Origin: Pezicula radicicola | Lineage: Eukaryota > Ascomycota > Leotiomycetes > Helotiales > Dermateaceae | Direction of reading: 5' to 3' | Length of the DNA: 64,000 bases | Assembly: GCA_003008705.1 (NCBI GenBank) | Contig: PDUO01000002.1 | Location: forward strand, 1,382,898 to 1,446,897 | Shown: in pieces, positions 1 to 11,097 of the stretch | Layout of the letters: every line of letters begins with the position of its first letter | How positions within the stretch are numbered: position 1 is the stretch's first letter | Program-made: the position numbers and the translations under genes | Notes under the pieces: generated by a model | Database searches by the model: none | What the model was told of the DNA's origin: nothing | The model's input: the letters and a program-made list of their open reading frames with translations, nothing else

Positions 1-760
1 ATACAACCGACAGCCGTGCCTCCCAATTGTTTCTTTGGTGTGTAGTTTTAAGAGTACTTTTCATTGTGGATTTCAACTCATGCCTACAACAAGCAACGCT
101 GACCTAGAATTTCCAGAAATCGACGACGCCGAAGATGAGAGCGGGTGGACCTTCGCTGAAGATGACTTTGATCTGATCCATTTCCGCAACATGGTCGGCG
201 CCTTTGAGGATTGGGACAGGATTTATGCAGAAACGTGGACTCATCTCAAGCCAGGGGGCTGGATTGAAGTTCTTGATTTTGACGAGCATAAGGGTCTGCT
301 ATCGCTATTCACGCCAAACTCTGAAATCAACAATTTCTTCCGTGTGATAAAAGAAGCCTCCGAGAAGTCAGGACGGCCACGGACAGTCAAACATCTAGAA
401 CCTCAAAGACTCATCGCCGCAGGATTTGATGATATCCATCTCACCGAATATGAAATTCCTTTTGGCCAATGGCACGAAGATAAAGAGAAGAAATTCCTAG
501 GCAAGTTGTGGATGACAATATGCCTGGCTGGAATGGAAGCCTTGAGCTTGAGAATTGTAACGAGGGAGATGGGCTGGGAAGCGACAGAAGTGAGGAGAAT
601 GTGTGAGTTAGTTGCGAAGGAGGTTGAGACATTTGCAAAAGACAAGGACAGAGTCAAGGGAGCCATGGTGAAGCTCAAAGTCTTGAGGGCTAAGAAGCCA
701 GAGCTGGATGGGAGCGAGGGTTTGGTTATTGATGATGATGATGATGACGACAATGAGTAG
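1..760 (+). CDS. LaeA-like SAM-dependent methyltransferase, 5' partial
   Basis: This is the 3' part of a gene cut by the window edge. Frame 1 reads SPIQP-type sequence ending in VPPNCFF up to base 37. An intron at 38-116 (GT...AG, 79 nt) follows, and the reading resumes with EIDDAEDE, giving the VPPNC-FEIDD block typical of fungal LaeA/UMTA-like class I methyltransferases. Downstream are DFDLIHFRNMVGAFEDW and the LKPGGWIEVLDFD strand, both standard in this family. The glycine-rich SAM motif I lies upstream of the window. The C-terminus is lysine-rich and ends in a run of seven aspartates encoded by GAT repeats at about 730-750. The family methylates small molecules or proteins; the substrate cannot be told from sequence. 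A related gene lies at 8581-10760, and the MFS transporter at 1833 follows on the same strand. Confidence 0.85.
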   Translation, partial: YNRQPCLPIVSLVCSFKSTFHCGFQLMPTTSNADLEFPEIDDAEDESGWTFAEDDFDLIHFRNMVGAFEDWDRIYAETWTHLKPGGWIEVLDFDEHKGLLSLFTPNSEINNFFRVIKEASEKSGRPRTVKHLEPQRLIAAGFDDIHLTEYEIPFGQWHEDKEKKFLGKLWMTICLAGMEALSLRIVTREMGWEATEVRRMCELVAKEVETFAKDKDRVKGAMVKLKVLRAKKPELDGSEGLVIDDDDDDDNE

Positions 761-1832
761 ACGACATTCCTGGGGAGTTTTATGTTTCTGAAAAAGGCAT
801 TTTGAGATTCTGACTCATGGCGTTCTGGTGGGAAAAGGAGCATAGGCTTGTGGCCAAAAATTGACTATTTCGTCGATGATGGCGCCATTTACTTTCGAGA
901 CGATATAATTATGAGTTACGAGATACCCCTACTCAAATCATGAATATATCACCTTTATTCTGCAGACCCAATGGGTCATGGCTGAGGGTTGGCACCCTTT
1001 TTAGTTGGCACTTTGGAAGTCAACATTGCATCAAGTGAATAGATGGATTGGGCACGCCTATATCTTTCATCACCGTTATATTATGGTCCATAGCACAACC
1101 AGTACTCTCCCCTCAAGTCCTCGGAAGCATCTCATTGCAAGTGCGGAGTATTACCACCTTACATTAATTTCTAAGCGACGGCAGGGCACTTGGCCGTAGT
1201 TGGCCGTCGATCGATCCTCCGCATTCTAAAGTACTGTACAACACCATGCTGGAAGCTGTAACAAGAACGAAAGCAAAGTTAGGTAATGCAAGCTGTCGCA
1301 TGCAAAAGCCTGGACTGGGCGTCAAGGGCGCTGCAGAGATGTCACAGCGAGTGAATCAACCAGGACGAGTAGTCCTCTACTTTCTTATCTGCGTGTCTAT
1401 CTCTCAGTTTCGTCGTCCCGACAAGGTTTCATCAGTCTTCCACAGATTCATTTCTTTTTGCCATCCCACTTTCCAACAGATTTCTAGCTGCGAGTTTGAC
1501 AGTTTGTCTAACATCGTGGCCTGCGGTCCTACGGCGTTGGATTTGGATTTGTGCGACTTACACTCTCGCCTGCACTGTCTAGGAGCGGAATGCCGAATGG
1601 AGATCCTTGAGATATGCCTTATCTTAGCTTTGACATCACACCATGAAAGTCACGACGAGTGAAGATATACAGATAAGGTGAATATATGGATATCCATTTT
1701 TCATAAGGTTGTACCTGTACTTGCGCTATATATTCTTCCTACGTCCATTATCTTGAAGCCAAGTCTCGTTTTCCACCCTTGAAGTTCTAAACTTACTTAG
1801 CAGTGTGCTTACGCCACTGATCTTCGACCAAC
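761..1832. other. Intergenic, methyltransferase to MFS gene
   Basis: No supported gene. A 138-codon open frame at 1246-1662 starts with ATG but shows no recognisable domain and no splice context, and it is probably chance. The last 130 bases should hold the MFS promoter; a TATATAT stretch at about 1727 is the only core-promoter-like element I see. Confidence 0.5.
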
Positions 1833-3720
1833 ATGGGCGTCCTCGATGAATCTGCCATTCCTGGCACAGTTCACCTTGTCGACTTGGAAGGCACGCTGAG
1901 AGCAAAACACGCCTCGGGCGCTCACCTTAAAGATGTAGTTCTTGTTCCTACGCCCTCGGCAGATCCAGACGATCCGTTGAATTGGTCCCCGCGTCGGAAA
2001 TGGCTCTCCACCGCTTCTCAGTCCATGTATACGCTTATGGTTGGCATTGCATCTGCTGCCATCTACAGCGTGCTCGTTCCTATCTCCGATGACACTGGCC
2101 TTAGTCTCGCAGATTTAAATGCAGGAACAGGTTATATGTTTCTCTTTTTCGGATGGGGATGTTTGTTCTGGCAACCAATAGCATTGCAGTATGGAAAACG
2201 GCCGGTATACTTGTTCAGCATGCTTGCTACGCTGGCAATCATGGTCTGGGTGCCTCACGCGACAACAAATGGTCAATGGATTGGGAGTAAAATCTTGCAG
2301 GGATTCGTCGGTGCGCCAATTGAGTCACTCTGCGAGATTTCGATTACGGACATATACTTTACACATGAGCGTGGGACGTATATGGGATTGTATGCTTTTA
2401 TGTTGGCTGGAAGCAACTTTTTGGCTCCAGTCTTTGCGGGTTTCATTAATGATGGGCAAGGTTGGCAGTGGGTCATGAATTGGTGTGCCATATTCCTAGC
2501 GATCGGTTTTGTTTTCTGCTTCTTTTGCATGGAGGAGACCAATTACGATCGTGCTCCCTTAGAGATGACCAACTCTCCTAGTGAGACTCCTGGTACAGCT
2601 ACTCCCAAAAGAGAGGCTCTCTCTACGAGCGCCAACCCCGAGAAGACAGCCACAGACTCCAACAATGATATCGACAGGGCAGCGGCAAGCGTAGAAACTT
2701 ATCATCCCAAGACCTACGTGCAAAAGCTTGCTTTGCTGGATAAAAAACGTCCTTTCCATCTCTTCCGAATGATGATCCGACCCCTGATTTTTCTTTCCTT
2801 CCCAAGTATCACCTACGCAGGATTCTCGTATGGCAGTAATTTAGTTTGTAAGTCTCAAGTCCTCGGAGTAAAAGTGCCTCTTCTAGGCTAAATTTACTCA
2901 TTGCCTCAATCATGTCTGAGTTACTCCCAATATATCTAGCACAAGTAAACTAACCCCGAGTTTTCGACGATAGGGTTCAACGTTCTGAATGGCACAGCAT
3001 CACTCATCCTCAGCGCTGCACCTTACAACTTCCCTGCATCAATGGTGGGTCTCTCATACTTCTCACCACGTAAGCAACATATTTCTTTGTTCTCATGATC
3101 TCGAAACAATGTCTCACGACTCCGGGAGCATGTCTCAAGGCTCTTACTCTTACTCTTTGGAAAAAACATAGTACTAATTTGTTGAAGTGCTGGGAGTAGC
3201 TGCTGGATCTTTCTATTCTGGTGTGATTGGCGACCGGGTGGTTATCTGGCTAGCACGGCGCAACAAAGGAGTTCTCGAATCTGAACATCGTCTCTGGCTC
3301 TTCTCTGCATCTCTTATCCTTATTCCTGGATCCCTAATTCTTTGGGGTGTTGGAGCAGCGCATCACGTCCATTGGTTCGGTTTGATCTTCGCTATGGGTG
3401 TTATCGCATGTTCGAATTCCATCGGTATCCAACTTAGTGTTAGCTACTGTATCGACAGTTATAAAGATTTGAGCGGTGAGGCTATGGTTACGGTCATCAT
3501 TATTCGGAATACCATGAGTTTTGCTATTGGATACGGGATTACGCCTTGGGTTACTGATATGGGTTATCAAAACGCTTTTATCGTGGCAGCTTTTGCTGGA
3601 TTGGCTCAGGTTTTGACCTTTTTGGCCGTGATTAGATGGGGAAAGGGCTGGATGGATTCAAGCAAGGCGAGGTATTATGGATATGTGAAGGAGTTGAATG
3701 ATTTGGGCCTAGGGCATTAG
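1833..3720 (+). CDS. MFS transporter, DHA1/Hol1-like
   Basis: A major facilitator superfamily permease of the plasma membrane type. The model joins 1833-2847, 2974-3069 and 3188-3720, both introns GT-AG, giving 547 residues, normal for a 12-helix DHA1 carrier. The hydrophilic N-terminus carries DPDDPLNWSPRRKW, the usual lead-in to helix 1 in fungal DHA1 proteins. WQPIALQYGKRPVYL is motif A between helices 2 and 3. A hydrophilic, Ser/Thr-rich central loop at about residues 235-290 separates the two six-helix halves, and the second half resumes with LVWFNVLNGTASLILSAAPY across intron 1. The start at 1833 is the first ATG in frame. The closest named relatives are Hol1-type transporters; the substrate is unknown. 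It sits between two LaeA-like methyltransferase genes and the chitin deacetylase, but no metabolic cluster core enzyme is visible. Confidence 0.9.
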
Positions 3721-5415
3721 GGTTATGTTATTCAAAGTAGAGTCGAGCTTCTTGTTAGAATAACAAAAGAATGCATAGAAAGTAAGATAGGAGCCAAGGG
3801 AGTCTGTTCGGTAGCCTTCACTTGCTTGTTATTAATACAGTAATCTGAACGCTTCACCTCTCTATTTACTTTCGAATATATACTGTATACTGGCTCTTTC
3901 TCCCTACCTCCTTCCACGGGGACAACCGATATGATTTTCTTGGGTCTCGCTTGCAGCGCTGAGGTTTGTTGCAGACTTATAACTTAACCAGAGCAAATCT
4001 GTACATCAATCCAACATACTATCATCGTCCTATAGCTCTAAAATATAGAAGGGCACTTTGAGGGTAACATCCCTTCATAAAACCTCAATATTTGTTTCAG
4101 TCGTCACACATGAGCGATTCGAGTCACATGATGTCGGAGTGAGCTACGACGAGAAAATCGAACAAAGATGAACTTGTCCACAACGCTCCGAACGCCTCCA
4201 ACGCCTCCAACGCCTCTCACCATTGTCTCCTAGGACTTTGCTTGAAATGGATAGGCCAACTCATGCGAACCAAGGACAAATATAGACGCTTCCACACACA
4301 ATAAGTTGGTGGAAAGGCCAGTAGTACGCCACGTTATCATGGAGAAGAAAATTCATACTTTGTTTTGTTTCCAAGACTCGGCAGGCTAAACCTACTTTGC
4401 TCCTAGTTGAATGAGGCGACGCTAATGATTCGAATTACAGGCACAGTGCAGAAAGGGATTCTCCAGTCAGAACGCTAGAAAGCAGTTGCCAAGTTATGAT
4501 CTACTACTATACGATCTGTCAGGTGTGGCACAGACTGAATACGATGCGAATTTCCACAGCTTATGGGTCACGGCGCGGTAACCCACAGCTTACTTCTACA
4601 GCGACGAAGTACCGGTATGTCGACAATTTCCATGAGTGAAGACGACAAGCACGATGATATTGGATATGACTTGGGCCTTTGCAAACCCAAGAGCCCCGGG
4701 AAATGGCTACAACCTCCAGGTACCAGCCAAAAGAGTTCAATATTATGCGTAGGGCGTAGTAGGGACAAGCATTGGTGATTTGGTTGACTTTCCATGCTGG
4801 TTCATGAAAATAGATCTATCTATGATTGCCGTGCTACAGTTCGCTCAGATCCGGGGTGGTACCCGTGGTACCCCCAGCTATTTAAGCCCCGACGACAACG
4901 TTACTCGCTAGCTGGCGAGTCTAAAGCAACGCCATCGGACCCATCGGATGAGCAGACGGTCAATGTAACTCCCAAGAACTTTGAAGAGAACAGGCGGTGC
5001 TTGGCTAGGACAAAACATGCCTATAAGAGCCTCTATTATGGAAGAATACACTCAGAGAATGGACACAACGGACTATCTATGCTCTTTTCGTCTAATTAGA
5101 CTGCATAAGACCTCGTGTCTATCCATAGATGTCGACGTGGTAGAGAGACCATGGAAAACCCCAAAGGTAAGTCAAGGTATACGGCTCCGTATAAGTTTCC
5201 TTTCTTTTCCTTCGGTGTTGTCTTTGCATAAACAGCCATTACAAGGCATCTCTGCCCGCTTTCAAGCCAACCACGATATACTTGTAGTCTTCTTCCTTTT
5301 TGACATTACCGCAATCCCTCTTTTACTTGCGGCACTATATACTTCTCATTGAGTATATTGGTACACCAAGGCTTCTATTTCTTTAATTACAGCTCCGCAT
5401 TTCTTTGGATTCGCC
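3721..5415. other. Intergenic, MFS gene to chitin deacetylase
   Basis: No supported gene in 1.7 kb; short open frames here lack homology and splice context. It contains a short 9-bp tandem repeat (4182-4215), the GC-rich stretch GGTACCCGTGGTACC at about 4857-4871 and a TATTTAAG at about 4878, which could belong to a promoter but is far from the next start codon. Confidence 0.45.
4182..4215 (+). repeat. 9-bp tandem repeat AACGCCTCC
   Basis: Three to four adjoining copies of AACGCCTCC, the first diverged (AACGCTCCG), in the intergenic region. No function is evident. Confidence 0.7.
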
Positions 5416-7700
5416 ATGAAGATCAACGCAGCTCTCGTTGGGGCATTGGCTACTCTTATTGTTGCTCATGGAGAGGGTGAGGCACATGTGCCAACGCTCG
5501 TGGGTGGACGAAACTTCTTGGCTAGTTTAAAGACTCGAAGTGGTATTTCGGGCGCTCAGAGACTCGGCCACGATGAAATGCATAAAAGGGAAGCTGCTCC
5601 AAAAGTCCCAGGAGGAATTGAAGGAATTATACCACGACAAAGCGACAGAAATTGCGGCCCTGGGATTGGCGTCTGTCCAACAAGCCAATGCTGCTCTCCT
5701 GCAGGATATTGTGGAAAGTTCGTACTTCCTGATCATTTTTGTCCTATGACTGATTATCTCGGGCACTGTAATGTTTCTCGAGACTTCTATACTCCCGAGA
5801 CATGCCTCGCTACTTAAATCACGTCTTAGCTCTCCTAAAACCTTCTACTAGAAGAATTGCTAACACCGAAGCCCTGGATAGCGGACCAGACTATTGTAAT
5901 GCTCCAGACTGTCAACTAGCATATGGACCAGCTTGCGATGGTAACCAGAAACCTTCAGGAGCGTCAACAGCAAGTCTGCCGAGACCACAACTTGGTCAGG
6001 TTGAACTAGGTGGAGCCGGCATATATGATTGTGTGACCCCAGGAGATGTGGCATTTACTTTTGACGATGGGCCATACAATTATACATCAGATCTTCTGGA
6101 CAAATTGCTCGCGTACAATGCCAAGGCGACGTTCTTTATTACTGGAAACAACCTAGGCAAGGGCCCAATCGACAGCACGCCGCAATGGAATAGCCTTATC
6201 AAGCGCATGGTAGCAGAAGGGCATCAAGTTGCAAGCCATACATGGTCTCACCAAAACCTGACATCTCTAGATCCAACTACATTCTCGAATCAGCTCATAT
6301 ACAACGAGATGGCTTTCAGAAATATCCTGGGATACTGGCCATCTTACATGAGGTGAGTTTGCTCTTATGTCTACTTTGTAGTTGTTGTGCTTAACACTGT
6401 TTACAGGCCACCTTACTCGGAGTGCAACAGTACCTGTGGCGCACTACTCAAAACCCTAGGATATGTGGAGACATACTTCGATTTAGATACAGAAGGTTAC
6501 CTGAACGACAGCCCAACTTTGATACAAAATTCCAAGAACATCTGGGACGCAGCTATCAATTCTTCAAACAATAAAACTGCTAGCTTTTTGGAGATCGAAC
6601 ACGATATTCACTATCAAACCGTCTACAATCTTACTGATTATATTCTTGAATTGATGTACAAGCACGGTTTCAAATCAGTGACGGTTGGAGACTGTCTTGG
6701 TGATCCTCAAAAGAACTGGTACCGCTACGGTAACGAGACTGCCGTGTTGGAGATCTCTACCGATGCGACCTGTAGCCCAAGTACCTTCACCTGTCTTGGA
6801 AGCACTTTTGGTATGTGCGTTCCGAACTAAAAGTTCCATACTCTAGGAACTTTGGAAAATTTTCTCTGTTATGGTTCTGAGACTTGCCTCGCATTTCGTC
6901 TTGAAAGAAATAGTGCTGACTGAGTTTCATAAGGCGATTGCTGCAGTTCCAATGGCTTCTGTGGAAATACCTCAGATTATTGTGGCAGTGGATGTCAATC
7001 GGGTGCGGGCTCTTGTTCAAAAGCAATTAGGTTTGTAATCAGTTCCTTCTCTTCCCACTACTTAATAACTTTGCCATTTTCCTACGTATCTTTCCTAGTT
7101 GTGAATCTAGCTTTTCGATCATGATACTTACTCATCAAATCTAGTACAGACGGAACGTGTAACAGCTTGGTCACTTGTATTGGGTCCGTTTATGGGGACT
7201 GTTGTTCAGGTAGTGGTTATTGCGGCAATGATACAGCTTATTGTGGCACGGGTTGTAACCCTCTCGGGGGAACCTGTGGTATTCAATCATCTGTCACATC
7301 TCTTACGTCTTCAACAAGTGTCACTCCTAGCTCCGGGACAACAAGCTCTTCAGCTATCAGCACGATACCCGTGACATCTAGCTTCTCATCCACGAGTTCT
7401 TCGAAAGCTAGTTCTTTACCAACAACTTCCTCCTCGACCTCGAAATCTAGCTCTTCATCAAGTTCAAAGTCATCTACGACCACAACTCCAGTTACCACGT
7501 CCGCAATGCCAAGTACAACGCCTAAGCTTGTGAAGAGCCCCTCGGGATCCTGCGGTGGCAAAACAGGCTACACGTGCGCGGGTACAATCTGGGGACAATG
7601 TTGTGGACCGAATGGAAGGTGTGGATACAATTCTGGCCTCCGGTTCTTCAACCCATTCTGCGGAGCGGGTTGCCAGAACGGATTTGGTACTTGTGCATAA
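5416..7700 (+). CDS. Secreted chitin deacetylase (CE4) with four CBM18 modules
   Basis: Five exons (5416-5717, 5882-6352, 6407-6810, 6934-7030, 7145-7700) encode 609 residues. A hydrophobic signal peptide covers residues 1 to about 20. A CBM18 chitin-binding module follows at about 79-120, rebuilt exactly across intron 1 (GYCGNGPDYCNAPDCQ). The NodB/CE4 deacetylase domain spans about 145-385, with metal and catalytic motifs TFDDGP (about 159), SHTWSH (about 219) and RPPYSECNSTC (258, rebuilt across intron 2). Two CBM18 modules follow back to back at about 388-467, then a Ser/Thr-rich linker at about 470-555 that is probably O-glycosylated, and a fourth CBM18 at the C-terminus. The enzyme removes acetyl groups from chitin or chito-oligomers, for wall remodelling or, in plant-associated fungi, to evade chitin sensing; which applies here is unknown. 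Retaining intron 3 would stop the protein at base 6830. Confidence 0.93.
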
Positions 7701-8580
7701 GGGTTTTCCGGGACGTATTAATTGAAGATGGCCTTTTAAATAATTATGTACTCTATTGTGGCTGTTTGCATCAAAAAAGAGTAAATCGGGATTCTGGCCT
7801 TTCCTTGGACATATCTAACTTAAGAATATCCAGCATATGAATAGCTTTTACATGGTACTATAATTAAAAAAAAAACGAGTATATTATAACCTCTTAACAC
7901 AGCCGCCCTCTCCAAAGTCAACAAAGGCCTAGATCCAACACCCTCCTCTCTCCACTCCAAAAACCTTCCAAACATCAAACACAGCGCTTAAAAGCCACAT
8001 CATCAAAAGAACCCAACCTGCATTCAACCCAATGCATGTATTCTCCCACCATCTCCGCATCATCTGTAGGTTCATCTGAATCAGTCCCTCCAACCCGACA
8101 ACCAAAACACTCAATTGGCTCCAGAACGCCCCTTCCTTATCTAGCTCGCCTAATTTGACATGTTGGGTGGAGAAATCCAATTTGTCGGTATCCAATCTCG
8201 AAATTCTCCATCCTTCGGTTCATCCTTTCATTATCCACTCCTTTCTCTTACGGTTTGAACGCCGTGATGGCGCGCGTTTGTCCCTTCATACTTCTGTATT
8301 CGGGTTCACCGGGTTGAGAGTTTTCCGTCGTCGTATGATGTGGTAAAGTCGTCTGTTGCGACTCAAATTTTTGGGGCGGCAAAGGTAGTGTGCGTGCGTA
8401 TATGGTTGGTGGGGGTATGCGGTCTTATAGAGTGTTCGTTCCCCTGTATGTCCCAGAATTTTCGAATTTTCGAAGTTTCGAAGTTTCGGACTTTCTGTCT
8501 AGGTACAGTATTTTGGTTGAGTATTATCAGCTTTCTGAAAATTGTATTGTAAGAAGGAAATTGCGTGATATACATTCGTA
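7701..8580. other. Intergenic with a possible minus-strand membrane-protein exon
   Basis: On the minus strand, 7929-8195 is open and reads as a plausible C-terminal exon with two hydrophobic segments (WSQLSVLVVGLEGLIQM and LNAGWVLLMMWLLSAVF). It has no ATG, an in-frame stop lies just upstream, and I could not build a convincing upstream exon. I do not recognise the family, so it is not called as a gene. The remainder to 8580 is the leader of the downstream methyltransferase. Confidence 0.3.
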
Positions 8581-10760
8581 ATGGCTGCTTTACAAGATGT
8601 AGATGCGCCTTTGGTTCCAGAGGTGAGCTATCTGTCTTGTAATGCGATGAGAACTGGTGCGAAAGTGGATAATTTATTGATTGTGTGTTGTGTGATAGGC
8701 TGATGATTGGGATGATGGAGATTCCGCACTTGGAGCTGTAAGTTGATTACATAAACTTTCCTCGTTTTGCTAGATGGCTTTATGATCAGTAGGGAGTTAA
8801 TGCGAGGATCAGGCTAGTTTGTCTACTTCTACGACAAGTATCAGTGATAGTATTAGGAGGCATCGTGAGGAGAATGGGAGAACTTATCATAAGTATAAGG
8901 AAGAGAGTGAGTTGGGTCTATGACTCTATGCTACAAAAGACTAATAGTAGTTTGTAGAGGAATATATGTTGCCCAATGATGAGGTAAGATATTGAGATAT
9001 TTCTTTTGCGTTTCCACATCTTGCTAATGAAGTCATAGGGCGAGAACGATCGTTTAGGTATGTACCTACCTATGCTACTTGTTGAATTTTAAGAGTCGAT
9101 ATTCTGATGTTTGAGTGCAGATCTCCAGCATCACCTTTTTACTATCACATTTGATGAAAAGCTCTTTCTCTGTCCAGCTGGTAAAGAGAATAAGCTTCAT
9201 CGGGTATTGGATGTTGTATGTAGAACGTTTACTTAAGGCCTGGCTCTTTAATTCCAAGTGGGTACATGGTAGACTACAGAGCTGATTTGAATAGGGAACC
9301 GGAACAGGAATTTGGGCTATTGATTTCGGTAAGTTTTACAATTCACAAGTTCGTAGAAGGGTATTCTGACAACCTTCTAGCTGATGAACATCCTGAATCA
9401 GAGGTATGTTATGTCTAATTTAATAAATGTCAAGCCTATATGATTAACTAGTATGGATGAAAGATCCTTGGTATTGATCTCAGTCCAATGTAAGTCCTCT
9501 ATAATGAAATATACAATGTTAAAACTAGGTAAGTACTAATAGACATGTTTATTAAGTCAACCGACTTTGTAAGTTTAATCCTACTAAGACCTCCCCTTAC
9601 TTCACAACAATTAACATACTCAACGCCTCCCTCCAAACCTCGTTTTCCAACTCGACGACCTAGAAGAAGCATGGAACTTCAAGTATAACTTCGATCTCGT
9701 CTATGCTCGAATGATGACGGGTTCATTTTCTGACTGGCCGAAGTTCTTTCAACAAGCTTTTGAGTAAGTCTTCCCTCCCAATTTCCCAATTTCCCAATTT
9801 CCTAATCCCAACATCCTTCCCTCTTCCGCGCTCCAAACCCTTCCACATCATTCTCATTGTCTTTCCTCCTCCCGGTAAACCTCCCTTTTTAAGAAAGACA
9901 ACAAAAATTAACATTCCCCAAAGAAACACAACACCAGGCGGATATATCGAAGCAACCGACTGCGTATACCCCATAACAACAGACGACTCCACATTCCCCG
10001 CCAACTCAGCAATCGACAAATGGAACACACTTCTCATGCAAGGATTCGCTCAGATTGGACGTCCGATTAATAGTGCGAAGAAGTATAAGGAACAGATGGA
10101 GGAGGCTGGGTGGGTTGATGTTAAGGAGATTAAATTTAAGGTTTGTTGGTTCTTTGGTCCCCCCCCCTTTTGCACCTTTGAGACTTCTTGTTTTATTTAG
10201 GATTTTGTTTAGCCTTTTTGGATTCTTTGTCTTTTAGTTTTGTTATAAAGGGATGTAGAAGGGGATGTTATGATGCTAATATCTGAGTCTTGAATAGTGG
10301 CCCATGAATCGATGGCCTAAAGATGAGAAAGCTAAGACTCTTGGTATGTTACGCTATTCTTACCCTGTTCCCACTTGCTCCCTCCTTTCTTACTGGAGCC
10401 TCCATATGATATATATATATATATATATTGGGGGTTATGCATCAAGTGTAAATCATAGCTGTGATTGACGAGCGATTAGGTATGTGGGGACAAGAGAACT
10501 TATACGGAGGAATCGAAGGCATTAGTCTAGCTATCTTTACTCGGATCTTGGGGTGGACTAAAGAGGAAGTTGAGATTTTTTTGGTTGATGTTAGGAAGGA
10601 GGTTAAGGATCATAAGATTCATGCTTATATGCCCATGTAAGTTACCTGACTTTCTCTTTCTTTCGAGATTAGTGGGTTTCTTGATATGGAAGGATGTTTT
10701 ACTGATTGCTTATGGTTTAGATTGGTGGTTTATGGACGAAAACCAGAGACGAGTACATGA
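8581..10760 (+). CDS. LaeA-like SAM-dependent methyltransferase, extremely intron-rich
   Basis: The ATG at 8581 opens a gene of about 15 exons: 8581-8622, 8699-8737, 8813-8906, 8958-8983, 9039-9057, 9121-9215, 9295-9328, 9381-9403, 9464-9489, 9557-9568, about 9615-9763, 9924-10140, 10298-10343, 10480-10636 and 10721-10760. Spliced, it reads the family order: an acidic DDWDDGDSA leader, NGRTYHKYKEE, motif I DVGTGTGIWAIDFAD, ILGIDLSP-QPT, PPNLVFQLDDLEEAW, FDLVYARMMTGSFSDW, PGGYIEATD and the C-terminal VVYGRKPETST. This matches Velvet/LaeA-like methyltransferases over their full length. The join between exons 10 and 11 is abnormal: the donor at 9569 has no AG acceptor that restores frame, and the frame carries TAA at 9612-9614. 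The gene may therefore be a recent pseudogene, use a non-AG acceptor, or contain a sequence error. Substrate unknown. Confidence 0.78.
10409..10428 (+). repeat. (AT)n microsatellite
   Basis: About ten AT dinucleotides inside the intron between the exons ending at 10343 and starting at 10480 of the methyltransferase gene. Confidence 0.85.
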
Positions 10761-10986
10761 AGTGGGCTGGTGGTCTCTTTATTAGGTCTTCTAAGGTTAT
10801 TATATGGTTTTCGGGTCTACGTTTTCAAAGTACCTAAAAGTGATTATGCAGTACTTGCTTCGAATCCATTCACTCGGCTAATATTTCAACACCGTTTTTC
10901 GCAAGGCACTCACTTTACGCTCTTAACGCGTTTATCCATTTAAAAATGAAATCAATAGCTTGTATCCCAACAAACAAAACAAACAA

Positions 10987-11082
10987 GGAGAGCTGGAGCA
11001 GTGGTAGCTCGTTCCTCTCGCACCGCAACATAATGTGGATGCCATATTGGGAAGGTCATGAGTTCGAATCTCATGTTCTCCA
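10987..11082 (+). tRNA. tRNA-like gene with a 25-nt anticodon-loop intron (anticodon reads CGC)
   Basis: A full cloverleaf can be drawn. The acceptor stem pairs GGAGAGC with GTTCTCC, with A73 at 11082. The D stem is GAGC/GCTC, the anticodon stem TTCCT/GGGAA, the variable loop GGTC, and the T arm ATGAG-TTCGAAT-CTCAT. About 25 nt sit between positions 37 and 38, the normal place for a tRNA endonuclease-type intron. The loop then reads CT-CGC-A, nominally alanine. However, the acceptor has A3-U70 rather than the G3-U70 pair that marks alanine tRNAs, and the A box matches poorly at one position. It could be a tRNA-derived pseudogene or SINE head rather than a working tRNA-Ala. A T5 tract follows at 11093. 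Confidence 0.65.
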
Positions 11083-11092
11083 CTAACATTTC

Positions 11093-11097
11093 TTTTT
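11093..11097 (+). terminator. Pol III terminator, T5
   Basis: A run of five T residues 11 bases after the tRNA-like gene, on the same strand, as expected for RNA polymerase III termination. Confidence 0.6.

Noticed and set aside
1246..1662. ATG-initiated open frame of 138 codons between the first two genes
   Set aside because: No domain, cysteine pattern, signal peptide or splice context; the composition looks like chance read-through of non-coding DNA.
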